A DNA stretch of 64,000 bases, from the NCBI RefSeq assembly GCF_003259365.1, contig NZ_QLLY01000002.1, forward strand, positions 1 to 64,000, given 5' to 3'. Below the pieces are notes generated by a model. It did not search any database. It was not told the origin of the DNA and saw only the letters and a program-made list of their open reading frames with translations. A program made the position numbers and the translations under genes. This document shows, one piece after another, positions 41,627-50,459 of this stretch; the stretch's first letter is position 1; each line of letters starts with the position of its first letter. The DNA is from Streptomyces sp. PsTaAH-137 (GTDB lineage Bacteria; Actinomycetota; Actinomycetes; Streptomycetales; Streptomycetaceae).

Positions 41627-42499
41627 ATCCAAGAGTCCGGACCAATCGAAGCGTACGAGCCGTCGTCCCCCGCGAATTCGGTCGACGAGGATTCCACGGC
41701 CACCCGGCGTGACGCGGACACCACGGAGAGTTCGCGGGCCAACCGCGGCTGGTGGGACCGGAACGCGGACGACTACCAGATCGAGCACGGCACGTTCCTC
41801 GGCGACGACCGTTTCGTCTGGGGCCCCGAGGGGCTCGACGAGGTGGAGGCCGAGCTGCTCGGCCCGCCCGAGGAGCTCGCCGGCAAGGACGTCCTGGAGA
41901 TCGGCGCGGGCGCCGCCCAGTGCTCGCGCTGGCTGGCCGCCCAGGGCGCCCGACCCGTCGCCCTCGACCTCTCGCACCGCCAGCTCCAGCACGCGCAGCG
42001 CATCCAGGACGGCGCCGCGATCCGGGTGCCGCTGGTGGAGGCGGACGCGGGCGTGCTCCCGTTCCGGGACGGCTCCTTCGACCTGGCCTGCTCCGCGTAC
42101 GGGGCGCTCCCCTTCATCGCGGACCAGGTGCAGGTGCTGCGCGAGGTGCACCGGGTGCTGCGGCCCGGCGGCCGTTTCGTCTTCTCCGTCACGCACCCGA
42201 TCCGCTGGGCGTTCCCCGACGAGCCGGGCCCCGAGGGCCTGACCGTCTCGGCCTCCTACTTCGACCGCACCCCTTATGTGGAGCAGGACGACGAGGGCCG
42301 CGCGGTCTACGTCGAGCACCACCGCACCGTCGGGGACCGGGTCCGCGACGTGGTGGCCGGCGGCTTCCGCCTGGTGGACCTGGTCGAGCCGGAGTGGCCC
42401 GCGTGGAACACCCAGGAGTGGGGCGGCTGGTCGCCGCTGCGCGGGAACCTTATCCCGGGCTCGGCGATCCTCGTCTGCGAGCGGGACGACCGGGCGTAG
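41627..42499 (+). CDS. Class I SAM-dependent methyltransferase, apparent ATC start
   Basis: A protein of about 290 residues. The Rossmann fold is clear: motif I DVLEIGAGAAQCSRWLAAQG, then ARPVALDLSHRQLQHAQRI, DGSFDLACSAYGALPFI and LRPGGRFVFSVTHPIRWAFP. Conserved-looking sequence, including RANRGWWDRNADDYQIEHG and LGDDRFVWGPEGLDE, lies upstream of the first conventional start in the frame (GTG at 41843). Between the in-frame stop at 41585 and that GTG there is no ATG, GTG, TTG or CTG. AGGGAG at 41615-41620 is followed 6 nt later by ATC (41627), which I take as the start. Alternatives are a recent loss of a normal start or a sequence error. Confidence 0.75.
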   Translation: MQESGPIEAYEPSSPANSVDEDSTATRRDADTTESSRANRGWWDRNADDYQIEHGTFLGDDRFVWGPEGLDEVEAELLGPPEELAGKDVLEIGAGAAQCSRWLAAQGARPVALDLSHRQLQHAQRIQDGAAIRVPLVEADAGVLPFRDGSFDLACSAYGALPFIADQVQVLREVHRVLRPGGRFVFSVTHPIRWAFPDEPGPEGLTVSASYFDRTPYVEQDDEGRAVYVEHHRTVGDRVRDVVAGGFRLVDLVEPEWPAWNTQEWGGWSPLRGNLIPGSAILVCERDDRA

Positions 42500-42533
42500 G
42501 ACCTCTCGTACGGGCGTGCTGGAGACTGGCTGC

Positions 42534-45050
42534 GTGATCCGCAGCGATGCCCTCTCCGCCCTGCCCATCCGCTCCGCCGTGCCCGCGCTGCGGCGCGCGC
42601 TCGACGGGGCCGGGGTCGCCGTGCTCGTCGCGCCGCCCGGCACCGGCAAGACCACGCTCGTACCGCTGGTCCTCGCGGGCCTGCTCGACGAGGGCGCCCC
42701 GGTGCGCCGGGTCGTGGTGGCCGAGCCCCGGCGGATCGCGGCGCGGGCCGCCGCGCGGCGGATGGCGTGGCTGCTGGGCGAGAAGGTCGGTGAGCGCGTC
42801 GGTTTCACGGTGCGCGGCGAGCGGACCGTCGGCCCGCGCACCTGTGTCGAGGTCGTCACCACCGGGGTGCTGCTCCAGCGGCTCCAGCGCGACCAGGAGC
42901 TGGCCGGTGTCGACGTGGTGATGCTCGACGAGGTGCACGAGCGGCATCTCGACGCGGACACCGTGGCCGCCTTCCTGTGCGACGTACGGGAGACGCTGCG
43001 GCCGGAGCTCGAACTGGTCGCCGCGTCGGCGACCACGGACGCGCAGGGCTGGGCGCGGCTGCTGGGGGACGCGCCGGTCGTCGAGGCCGAGGGCGTCGCG
43101 CACCCGGTGGAGGTGGTGTGGGCGCCGCCCACCGCGCCGGTGCGGCCGCCGCACGGGATGCGGGTGGACCCGGCGCTGCTCACGCATGTGGCGTCGGTGG
43201 TGCGGCGGGCGCTGGCCGAGCGGCCGGGCGACGTGCTGTGTTTCCTGCCGGGCGTCGGGGAGATCGCGCGGGTGGCCGGTCAGCTGGGGAGTCTCGGCGG
43301 GGATGTCGAGGTGCTCCAGGTGCACGGGCGGGCGCCCGCCGCCGTGCAGGACGCGGTGCTCTCGCCGGGCGCGCGGCGCCGGGTGGTGCTGGCGACGGCC
43401 GTCGCGGAGTCCTCGCTGACGGTGCCGGGCGTGCGGATCGTCGTGGACGCGGGGCTCGCGCGGGAGCCCCGCGTCGATCACGCGCGCGGGCTGAGCGCGC
43501 TCACGACGGTACGGGCGTCCCGCGCGGCCGGGACGCAGCGCGCGGGCCGCGCCGGGCGGGAGGCTCCCGGGACGGTCTACCGATGCTGGGCCCAGGCGGA
43601 GGACGGGCGGCTGCCGCGGTTCCCCTCCCCCGAGATCAAGGTGGCGGACCTCACGGCGTTCGCGCTCCAGGCGGCCTGCTGGGGCGATCCCGAGGCGTCC
43701 GGTCTCGCGCTGCTCGACGCGCCGCCCGGCGGGGCGATGGCGGCGGCGCGCGAGGTGCTGGTGGCGGTCGGGGCGGTCGACGGGGCCGGTTCCGGGCGGG
43801 TGACGGCGCGCGGGCAGCGGCTCGCGCGTCTCGGGCTGCATCCGCGGCTCGGGCGTGCGCTGGTCGACGCGGCGCCGGTGGTGTCCGCGCGGCGGGCCGC
43901 GGAGGTCGTGGCGCTGCTGAGCGAGGAGCCGCCGCGCGCGTACGGGGACGATCTCGGGCAGGCGCTGCGTACCGCCCGGCGCGGGGGTGACGCGTATGCC
44001 GGGCGGTGGGCCGCGGAGGTGCGGCGGCTCTCCCGGATGGCGTCCGACGAGCCCGGCGGGAGCGGCGCCGCCCTGTCCGACGAGCGGGCCGCCGGGCTCG
44101 TCGCCGCCCTGGCGTTCCCCGAGCGGGTGGCGCACCGCTCGGGCGGGTCCTTCCTGATGGCGTCGGGCACGCGCGCGGACGTCGGGGACGGGTCCGCGCT
44201 GCGGGACGCGCCGTGGGTGGCCGTCGCCGTGGCCGACCGGCCCGTCGGCGCCGGGCACGCGCGCGTGCGGCTCGGGGCCGTGGTCGACGAGGAGACCGCC
44301 CGGTGGGCCGCCGCGCCGCTGGCGTCGGAGGGCGACGAAGTCGCCTGGGCGGACGGCGAGCTGGTGGCCCGGCACGTCACCCGGCTCGGGGCGGTCGAAC
44401 TGACGGTGCGGCCGCTGAGGAACCCGTCCCCCGCCCTCGTACGGGAAGGTCTGCTGGACGGCCTGCGGCGGGAGGGGCTGGGGCTGCTGCGCTGGGGCCG
44501 GGAGGCGGACGCGCTGCGGCAGCGGCTCGCCTTCCTGCGTCGGCACGTCGGGGAGCCGTGGCCGGACGTGAGCGACGAGGCCCTGTACGCGCGCGTGGAC
44601 GACTGGCTGGAGCCGGAGCTGGGGCGGGCCCGGCGCCGGGCGGATCTGGCCCGGATCGACGCCGGGGCGGGGCTGCGGCGGTTGCTGCCGTGGGCGAGCG
44701 GGGACGCGGCGCGCTTCGACGAGCTGGCCCCGGAGCGGATCTCGGTGCCCAGCGGATCGTCGGTGCGGGTGGACTACGCGAACCCCGAACAGCCGGTGCT
44801 CGCGGTGAAGTTGCAGGAGATGTTCGGCCTTCAGGAGACGCCGGCCGTGGCGGGGGTGCCGGTCCTCGTGCATCTGCTGTCCCCCGCCGGGCGGCCCGCG
44901 GCCGTCACCGCCGACCTGGCCTCGTTCTGGCGGGACGGCTACCGGTCGGTGCGGGCCGATCTGCGCGGCCGGTACCCGAAGCACCCGTGGCCGGAGGACC
45001 CGGCCACGGCGGAGCCGACCCGGCACACGAACGCGCGGCTCAGACGCTGA
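42534..45050 (+). CDS. hrpB: ATP-dependent helicase HrpB
   Basis: An 838-residue DEAH-type helicase. Walker A VAPPGTGKTTLVPL is at about residues 29-42, the DEVH box VVMLDEVHERHLDADT at about 122-137, and motif III SATTDAQGWARL follows. The second RecA domain has ATAVAESSLTVPGVRIVVD and QRAGRAGRE (motif VI). A C-terminal winged-helix/ratchet and an HrpB-specific domain extend to the end, ending in SFWRDGYRSVRADLRGRYPKHPWPEDP, the HrpB signature. The role is in RNA or ribonucleoprotein remodelling; a defined function is lacking. Start GTG at 42534, GGAG upstream. Its end overlaps the convergent DUF3068 gene by 11 bp. Confidence 0.93.
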   Translation: MIRSDALSALPIRSAVPALRRALDGAGVAVLVAPPGTGKTTLVPLVLAGLLDEGAPVRRVVVAEPRRIAARAAARRMAWLLGEKVGERVGFTVRGERTVGPRTCVEVVTTGVLLQRLQRDQELAGVDVVMLDEVHERHLDADTVAAFLCDVRETLRPELELVAASATTDAQGWARLLGDAPVVEAEGVAHPVEVVWAPPTAPVRPPHGMRVDPALLTHVASVVRRALAERPGDVLCFLPGVGEIARVAGQLGSLGGDVEVLQVHGRAPAAVQDAVLSPGARRRVVLATAVAESSLTVPGVRIVVDAGLAREPRVDHARGLSALTTVRASRAAGTQRAGRAGREAPGTVYRCWAQAEDGRLPRFPSPEIKVADLTAFALQAACWGDPEASGLALLDAPPGGAMAAAREVLVAVGAVDGAGSGRVTARGQRLARLGLHPRLGRALVDAAPVVSARRAAEVVALLSEEPPRAYGDDLGQALRTARRGGDAYAGRWAAEVRRLSRMASDEPGGSGAALSDERAAGLVAALAFPERVAHRSGGSFLMASGTRADVGDGSALRDAPWVAVAVADRPVGAGHARVRLGAVVDEETARWAAAPLASEGDEVAWADGELVARHVTRLGAVELTVRPLRNPSPALVREGLLDGLRREGLGLLRWGREADALRQRLAFLRRHVGEPWPDVSDEALYARVDDWLEPELGRARRRADLARIDAGAGLRRLLPWASGDAARFDELAPERISVPSGSSVRVDYANPEQPVLAVKLQEMFGLQETPAVAGVPVLVHLLSPAGRPAAVTADLASFWRDGYRSVRADLRGRYPKHPWPEDPATAEPTRHTNARLRR

Positions 45051-46035
45051 CCGGCTCCGGCTCGTCCAGCGCCTCGGGTTCCGGGTTGCCGGGGCGGCGG
45101 CTGCGCGCCTCCAGCCACAGGGCCAGGGCGAGCAGCAGGACGCCGAGGACCAGGAAGCCCCAGGGGAGGTACGAGGTGAGCAGCAGGACCAGGGTGCGCT
45201 GGGACTTGACCAGGTCGACGGTGTCCTCGATGTAGTCCTCGCGCATCTTCACGTCGCCGGCGAACGCGGTGATCTTCTTGCCGTCGCCGCCGACCAGGGT
45301 GCCGCCGCGCATCTCCTCCTTGTGCTTCTCCGCGCCGTAGACGGGGGCGCCGGTGGTGGGGTCGACCAGGAAGGTGCGCACGGTCGTGTACCACATCTCG
45401 GTGCCGGTCTTGGCGACGGATTCCGCCGTGATGCCCTTGACCGGCATCTTCTTGGGGAAGGGCACCTTGGTCCAGGGGATGGTCTGCTCGAAGCGGTAGA
45501 CGGTGACGCCGCGGAAGTCCTCGGTGCCCTTGTAGTGGATGGGGCGGGTGATGCGGGCGCGCGCGTCGAAGTACTCGTAGTCCCGCTTCTCGGTCAGGAA
45601 CGGCCACTTGAACTCGATGCCCTCGCGCTTGACCGGGTCGCCGTCGACGGATTCGCCGGTCGCGTGCACCGGTTCCTGGCTGTGCGCGTCGAAGATGTAG
45701 CGCTCGGGGATCTGGGAGACGAACTTGCCGTCGGGGCCCACGATGTAGCTGAGGCCGTCCCAGACGACGACGTCACGGCCGGCGCTCTTCTCGATCTTGT
45801 CGGACTCCTCGACGTTGCCCTTGAGGGTCTGTACGACGGTGAGCTTGGGGACCTTCTTGGCCTGCATGGTGCCGTAGTCGACGAGGGTGGCGTTCTTCGC
45901 CTCCAGGACCATCGTCTGGTACTGGTTCGCGGGGATCTTCGCCAGGCGGGGGAACGCGTACCAGCGCATCAGCGGGGACATCGCCGTGAAGAACACGGCG
46001 AAGGCGAGCAGGATCAGGCTTGCCTTGCGGCGCAT
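45040..46035 (-). CDS. DUF3068 (PorA-family) membrane-anchored protein
   Basis: A 331-residue protein with a membrane segment at the N-terminus (about 5-23) and one near the C-terminus (about 287-310), and a large extracytoplasmic beta-rich domain between. Family pieces are YGTMQAKKVPKLTVVQTLKG, VWDGLSYIVGPDGKFVSQIPERYIFD, PIHYKGTEDFRGVTVYRFEQTIPWTKVP and WYTTVRTFLVDPTTGAPVYG. DUF3068 proteins occur widely in actinobacteria and have no agreed function. The ATG at 46035 has GAGGAGGG upstream. It is co-directional with the tiny SPW_0924 gene 18 bp before it. Confidence 0.88.
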   Translation of the reverse strand: MRRKASLILLAFAVFFTAMSPLMRWYAFPRLAKIPANQYQTMVLEAKNATLVDYGTMQAKKVPKLTVVQTLKGNVEESDKIEKSAGRDVVVWDGLSYIVGPDGKFVSQIPERYIFDAHSQEPVHATGESVDGDPVKREGIEFKWPFLTEKRDYEYFDARARITRPIHYKGTEDFRGVTVYRFEQTIPWTKVPFPKKMPVKGITAESVAKTGTEMWYTTVRTFLVDPTTGAPVYGAEKHKEEMRGGTLVGGDGKKITAFAGDVKMREDYIEDTVDLVKSQRTLVLLLTSYLPWGFLVLGVLLLALALWLEARSRRPGNPEPEALDEPEPVSV

Positions 46036-46053
46036 CTCGGCGGCCCTCCTCGG

Positions 46054-46188
46054 CTAAGGGTGCTTGGGGACGGTGGTGAGCAGGGGTTTCGGGGAGGTCT
46101 CGCCCGCGGGGGCGCCGACCGCCGAGATGGTGAGGACGAGGGCGAGGGCGGCGGTGAGGCCGATCGCCGCCGCGATGAGGGCACGCAT
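46054..46188 (-). CDS. SPW_0924 family small membrane protein
   Basis: A 44-residue protein. It begins MRALIAAAIGLTAALALVL, a single hydrophobic segment, and ends with ETSPKPLLTTVPKHP. The pattern matches my memory of the SPW_0924 family of Streptomyces, always very short. The ATG at 46188 has CGGGAGG upstream at good spacing, and the codon bias is strong. It lies 18 bp before, and probably in one operon with, the DUF3068 gene, whose product also sits in the membrane. Confidence 0.8.
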   Translation of the reverse strand: MRALIAAAIGLTAALALVLTISAVGAPAGETSPKPLLTTVPKHP

Positions 46189-46303
46189 GTCCGGCCTCCC
46201 GAGTCTGGATCTGATGGACCGTCAGGGTCTTGGGTCGGTGCACCGTAGCAACGCCGGACGGAGATGAGAACACGTTCGACGCGACCTGACGCCGGGCACG
46301 CGC

Positions 46304-46334
46304 GAGCCCCCGGCCGATCGTCGGCCGGGGGCTC
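46304..46334. terminator. Terminator hairpin
   Basis: GAGCCCCCGGCCGA pairs perfectly with the copy at 46321-46334 around a 3-nt loop. It lies just after the lytic transglycosylase stop on the minus strand. Confidence 0.8.
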
Positions 46335-46357
46335 AAGTGGGCGGTGCGCGCCAGGAG

Positions 46358-48139
46358 TTACGCGGACGGGCTCGCGGACGCCGAGGGCGACTCGGAGGCG
46401 GCGGGAGACCCGGAGGCGCCGTCGCTCGGAGTGTCCGTGGGGGCGGCCGTCACCTTCAGTTCGACGGTGACCGTCGCGCCGCCCGCCGTGGTGACGCGCA
46501 GCAGGAACGTGCCGGTGGCGTCGTCCGCGTACAGCTTCGGGAGGGCGAGCAGGCCGTCCTTGTCGGTCTTGAGGCCCTTGAGGGTGCGCACGGTCTTGCC
46601 GTCCGCGTCCTTGAAGGAGGGGCCCGTCGTCGCCTCGGACGGATCGTCCTCGGCCTTGACGAGGGTGGCGGTGGCCACGACGCCGTCGGCGACGGCGTCC
46701 TTGTACGTGGCCTTCAGCGTCACGGCGCCGTCGTCGAAGGTGCCGCCCGCGACGCAGGTGAGTTCCTTGTCGCTGGTGCGGGCCAGGGTGTCGGCGACGC
46801 GCTCGGTGACCTTCGCGGTGTAGTCGAGGCCGGTCACGGAGCTGCCGACGACGGTGGCGCGGACGGTGAAGGCGCCGGTCTTCTCGCCCGCGGTCAGCTT
46901 CGGCGCGGTGGCCGTACCGGCGGCGGTCGTGGTGACGACGGCGCTCGTGGCGTCACCGGCGAACCGGGCGTCCGTGCTGCCGATGATCCGGAAGCGCACC
47001 TTCACCTTGGCGACGCCCTTGCCCGCCTTGTCCTTGGCGCGCACCTGCACCCGCTCGGCGAACGCGTCGCCCGCCATCGCCCCGAGCGTGCCGGTGTCCG
47101 CGTCGGCCAGCTTGGTGACGGAGTCGGTGGGCGTCGGCGTGGGCGTGGGCGTCGGCTTCGGGTCCGCCGGAGTGGTGGGGTCGGTCGGCTTCGGACTGGG
47201 GTTCGCCGAACCGCCGGAGCCCGGCTTGGGCGACGGGCTGCCGCCCGGAGCGGGGGGCGTCGGGGACGGGGTCGGCGACGCCGTCGAGCCACCGGTGCCG
47301 CCCGTGCCGCCACCGCTCGGGGACGTGGGCAGCACGCCGGTGCCGTCGGGGACCTCGTACGTGCCCTTGCGGTAGTACTCCATCCAGGACAGGACCTTGG
47401 CGAGGTAGTCCGAGGAGTTGTTGTAGCTGAGGATCGCCCTGTTCAGGTCGTTGGCGTTCGACAGGTCCCAGTCGTTGCGGCACAGGTAGTGCCCGGCGGC
47501 GAGGGCCGCGTCGTAGACGTTGAAGGGGTCCTTCTTGCCGTCGCCGTTGCCGTCGCGGCCCGCCCACTCCCAGGTGGAGGGGATGAACTGCATGGGGCCG
47601 ACGGCCCGGTCGTGGACCGTGTCGCCGTCGTAGAGGCCGCCGTCGGTGTCGGTGATCTTCGCGAAGCCGTTGCCGTCGAGGGGCGGGCCCTTGAGCGCGT
47701 TCTTCATCGTGCCGTTCGCGTCGACGTTGCCGCCGCTCGCCTGGCCCGACTCGACCTTGCCGATCGCGGCGAGCAGCTGCCAGCGCAGATTGCAGCCGGG
47801 CTTGGACGAGGCCAGCTCGGCCTCGGCCTTCTTGTAGGCGTCCAAGACGGTGGCTGGGATGCCCGCCTCGGCCGCGCCGCCACCACCGGTGCCGGAGCCG
47901 GGCGACGGGCTCGCGGTGTCGGTGGGGCTGTCGAGCGGCGGGAGATCGGTGTAGTAGTCGGGGCCCGAAGCCGTGTCGGGGACGTCGTCGTCGGAGCGGT
48001 CGGCCGCCGAACTGCCGCTGTCCACGTGGTGCGGGGTCACGCCCGGTGCCTGCGACGCGGAGAGCGCCGCCACCGCCGCGGCGGCGATCGCGGTCGTCAT
48101 CACGCTCCTGCGCAGCCTCCTGCCGAAAACCGCCGCCAT
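46358..48139 (-). CDS. Secreted lytic transglycosylase with proline/threonine-rich linker
   Basis: A 593-residue exported protein. After a signal segment (about 1-32), a transglycosylase domain (about 95-265) shows WQLLAAIGKVESGQ, with the catalytic glutamate, and AVGPMQFIPSTWEWAGRDGNGDGKKDPFNVYDAALAAGHYLC, with an EF-hand-like calcium loop (DGNGDG). A long Pro/Thr/Ser/Gly linker (about 285-370) leads to two beta-rich, Ig-like regions (about 375-560), then a Ser/Ala-rich tail. Such enzymes cleave peptidoglycan between MurNAc and GlcNAc. The ATG at 48139 follows GGGAGGGG. Confidence 0.88.
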   Translation of the reverse strand: MAAVFGRRLRRSVMTTAIAAAAVAALSASQAPGVTPHHVDSGSSAADRSDDDVPDTASGPDYYTDLPPLDSPTDTASPSPGSGTGGGGAAEAGIPATVLDAYKKAEAELASSKPGCNLRWQLLAAIGKVESGQASGGNVDANGTMKNALKGPPLDGNGFAKITDTDGGLYDGDTVHDRAVGPMQFIPSTWEWAGRDGNGDGKKDPFNVYDAALAAGHYLCRNDWDLSNANDLNRAILSYNNSSDYLAKVLSWMEYYRKGTYEVPDGTGVLPTSPSGGGTGGTGGSTASPTPSPTPPAPGGSPSPKPGSGGSANPSPKPTDPTTPADPKPTPTPTPTPTDSVTKLADADTGTLGAMAGDAFAERVQVRAKDKAGKGVAKVKVRFRIIGSTDARFAGDATSAVVTTTAAGTATAPKLTAGEKTGAFTVRATVVGSSVTGLDYTAKVTERVADTLARTSDKELTCVAGGTFDDGAVTLKATYKDAVADGVVATATLVKAEDDPSEATTGPSFKDADGKTVRTLKGLKTDKDGLLALPKLYADDATGTFLLRVTTAGGATVTVELKVTAAPTDTPSDGASGSPAASESPSASASPSA

Positions 48140-48426
48140 ACCGCGAACCCCTCCCGCAATCGCCCCTACCGGCCTGGGCACCGGGTTCGCCCCGGGTTGC
48201 GGAGCAGCGCGGCGCCGCCGCACGCTCCCCAGCGCACGACCTCGCCGACACTACGTCAACTTCTTTCCCGCGGACACCCTCTCTCCTGGCCCCGAAGGCG
48301 GGGGGAGGTGCCCCCGGACCGCTGTTCACCGTCTCATCAGGCAGGCGACGCGGAGTGTTGTCGTACGCTTCGACGCTCGCTCACCACGCGCCGCCGCGTC
48401 AATGCCGAGCCGATCCGGGGAGAACC

Positions 48427-49281
48427 GTGCCGTTCACCATCAGCCATGCCGCCGCCGTGCTGCCGTTCGTGCGGCGCGACGGGTCGGGGCGGGGGCGGCT
48501 CGTGCCGTCGCTGCTCGTGGCCGGTTCGTTCGCGCCTGACCTCACCTATTTCGCGGCGAGCGCGGTGCCGGGCGCCATGGAATTCGGCGCGTTCACGCAC
48601 TCGTTCACCGGGGTGCTCACGGTGGACGCGCTGTTCGCGGCGGGGCTGCTGGCGCTGTGGCTACTGGTGCGCGAACCGTTGCTCGCGCTGCTGCCGGGCA
48701 GGGTGCGGGCGCGGGTGTGGACCGTGGCGCGGGGCCGTTCCGGGCGGGACCGGGGGTGGTGGCTGTGGTGGTACGTCTCCGCGGTGACCGGCTCGCTCAC
48801 CCACGTGGTGTGGGACGCCTTCACGCATCAGGACCGGTGGGGCACGCGGCTGCTGCCCGTGCTCGGCGAGACGGTCGCCGGGTCACCGGTCTACTGGTAC
48901 GTGCAGTACGGCAGTTCGGCGCTGGCCCTCGGCGTGATCGGGGTGTTCGTGTGGTGGGCGGTGCGCGGCGCCGCCCCCACGCGGGGCCTGGCCGCGCCGC
49001 ACGCCCGGCAGCGGTGGCTCGCGCTCGTCGTGATCGGCGGGTGCGCGTGCGGCTGCGGGGCGGCGCGGGTGGTGCGCTGGCTGTCGTACGTGGACGAGGA
49101 GGGGCTCGACTGGAAGCCGTGGGAGATCGTGCCGACCGTGTGCTTCGGCGCGGGCGCCGGGCTCGTCATCGGGCTCGTGCTGTACGCGCTGCTGCTCCGG
49201 GCACTCCGGGCGCGAACCAGGCCGGCCGTTCCGGAGCGTCCGGGGCATCCTGCGGAACCGAGCCGTCCGACTGCTCGCTGA
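48427..49281 (+). CDS. DUF4184 family membrane protein
   Basis: A 284-residue membrane protein with about six hydrophobic segments. MPFTISHAAAVLPF opens it; SLLVAGSFAPDLTYF, GAFTHSFTGVLTVDALF and GSLTHVVWDAFTH carry the conserved His/Asp residues of DUF4184. Function unknown. The GTG at 48427 follows CCGGGGAGAACC. Its last 116 bases overlap the convergent beta-lactamase-like gene. Confidence 0.85.
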   Translation: MPFTISHAAAVLPFVRRDGSGRGRLVPSLLVAGSFAPDLTYFAASAVPGAMEFGAFTHSFTGVLTVDALFAAGLLALWLLVREPLLALLPGRVRARVWTVARGRSGRDRGWWLWWYVSAVTGSLTHVVWDAFTHQDRWGTRLLPVLGETVAGSPVYWYVQYGSSALALGVIGVFVWWAVRGAAPTRGLAAPHARQRWLALVVIGGCACGCGAARVVRWLSYVDEEGLDWKPWEIVPTVCFGAGAGLVIGLVLYALLLRALRARTRPAVPERPGHPAEPSRPTAR

Positions 49282-50149
49282 TCTCGTCCGGCGGAGTGAG
49301 GCCGATCCCGGCGGCCCGCCCCTTGTTGAGGGTGCGGTGCACGGCCTGCGCCACGCGCTCGACGGTGCGCACGCCGTAGGCCATCGACGGATTGTCGTGG
49401 CTGAGCACGGCGATGCGGTACGTGCGGCCCTGACCGGTGAACACGCCGATGCTGTGGACGCGCCAGCCGTGCGTGGCCCGCGGCAGCCAGCCGTTCTTGA
49501 GGTGGGCGCGCACACCGCGCGGCATCCCGGCGGGCACGCCCCAGCGCTGGTTCTTGCGCACCTCGCTCATCAGCTTCAGCCCGTACGCGCGTGAGGTCGC
49601 CGACAGGAACGAGCGCCGGGCGGTGAGCTTGTCGAGGAGTCGCAGCTGGTCGGCGGCCGTGGTGCGGGTCAGGCCCCAGTAGCCGCGCGGGCCGAGGACG
49701 GTGCGGGTGGCGCCGGCCTGGGTCAGGGTGGTGCCGAGGCGGGTGCGGCCGAGGTCGTTCCACAGGCGGCTGGCGGCGGTGTTGTCCGACTTGCGGATCA
49801 TGGGGGCGAGGTTGCCGCGCTCCCAGGCGGTCGGGCCGCGGCCGCGGCTCTGGGCCCGGCGCAGGGTGGCCTCCATCATCAGGACCTTCACGAGGGACGC
49901 CGCGTCGTAGCGGGTGCGCGGGGTGAGGGTGCAGTCGAGCTTGGTGCGGTCGTCGTGCACGGCGAGCGACACGCTTCCGCGGCGCCCGGCCAGCGCCGTC
50001 TTCAGGTCCCGGGTGAGCTGTCGGGCGAGGGCGGGGTGTTTGGCGGCGCGGCAGGTGGGGGTCGCCGCTGCCGCCTGTGCGGTGGGGGTGGTGTTGAGGA
50101 GGGCCGCCAGGGTGAGGGTGAGGGTGGTCAGGAGGAGGGTGCGGGGCAT
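49166..50149 (-). CDS. Serine hydrolase, class A beta-lactamase-like
   Basis: A 327-residue exported protein with a signal peptide at 1-27. The active-site motifs of the penicillin-recognising fold are in order: SLVK (Ser85-Lys88), SDN (121-123), and KNGW near 218 in the position of KTG. This is typical of actinobacterial secreted beta-lactamase-like hydrolases. It may act on beta-lactams or on peptidoglycan peptides; the Thr-to-Asn change in the KTG box makes a bona fide beta-lactamase less certain. The C-terminal 40 residues are Pro/Ala/Arg-rich and lie within the overlap with DUF4184. Confidence 0.83.
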   Translation of the reverse strand: MPRTLLLTTLTLTLAALLNTTPTAQAAAATPTCRAAKHPALARQLTRDLKTALAGRRGSVSLAVHDDRTKLDCTLTPRTRYDAASLVKVLMMEATLRRAQSRGRGPTAWERGNLAPMIRKSDNTAASRLWNDLGRTRLGTTLTQAGATRTVLGPRGYWGLTRTTAADQLRLLDKLTARRSFLSATSRAYGLKLMSEVRKNQRWGVPAGMPRGVRAHLKNGWLPRATHGWRVHSIGVFTGQGRTYRIAVLSHDNPSMAYGVRTVERVAQAVHRTLNKGRAAGIGLTPPDEISEQSDGSVPQDAPDAPERPAWFAPGVPGAAARTARAR

Positions 50150-50264
50150 TGGCTCATCCTGCGGGGGCGCTCCGCTGGGGGCGCGGCGTGGGGGCTGAAC
50201 GGGGGTGCCCGTTCAGCCCCGGTCGCCGGGGCCCCCGTTCAGCTGACGGCCGGTGGGGGTTGCT

Positions 50265-50284
50265 CGCGCAGTTCCCCGCGCCCC
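50265..50284 (+). repeat. 20-bp dispersed repeat, copy 5
   Basis: CGCGCAGTTCCCCGCGCCCC, identical to copies 1 and 2, followed by TGA. Confidence 0.85.
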
Positions 50285-50324
50285 TGATGGGCCGTCGCTC
50301 AGGCGCGCCACCGTCGTGGCTGGG

Positions 50325-50344
50325 CGCGCAGTTCCCCGCGCCCC
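50325..50344 (+). repeat. 20-bp dispersed repeat, copy 6
   Basis: Identical to copy 5 at a distance of 60 bp, with the same TGA following. Confidence 0.85.
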
Positions 50345-50459
50345 TGAGGCATGCGCTGCGCGCAGCCTCCCCCAGAGGCAGCGCTCCGCGCGCCTCTCCC
50401 CCGGAGGCTGCGGTGTCGCGCGCCTCTCTGATGAGATGGCGCACGAAGTGCGCATCTCA

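Noticed and set aside
42450-45026. An 858-codon open frame on the minus strand opposite hrpB
   Set aside because: It mirrors a clear helicase gene, has Arg/Pro/His-rich nonsense sequence and no family motif. Long antisense frames are expected at this GC content.
45040-45050. 11-bp overlap of hrpB and DUF3068 as a special arrangement
   Set aside because: Short convergent overlaps are common in dense genomes; nothing unusual is seen here.
47130-47300. Repetitive GC tract considered as a repeat array
   Set aside because: It encodes the Pro/Thr/Ser linker of the lytic transglycosylase and is in frame throughout.
48140-48426. Leader of the lytic transglycosylase gene considered as a c-di-AMP (ydaO-type) riboswitch
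   Set aside because: A GAACCCG block and a GGTAGG block are present, but the conserved GGGGTGAAT segment and the closing stem could not be found, so the evidence is too weak.
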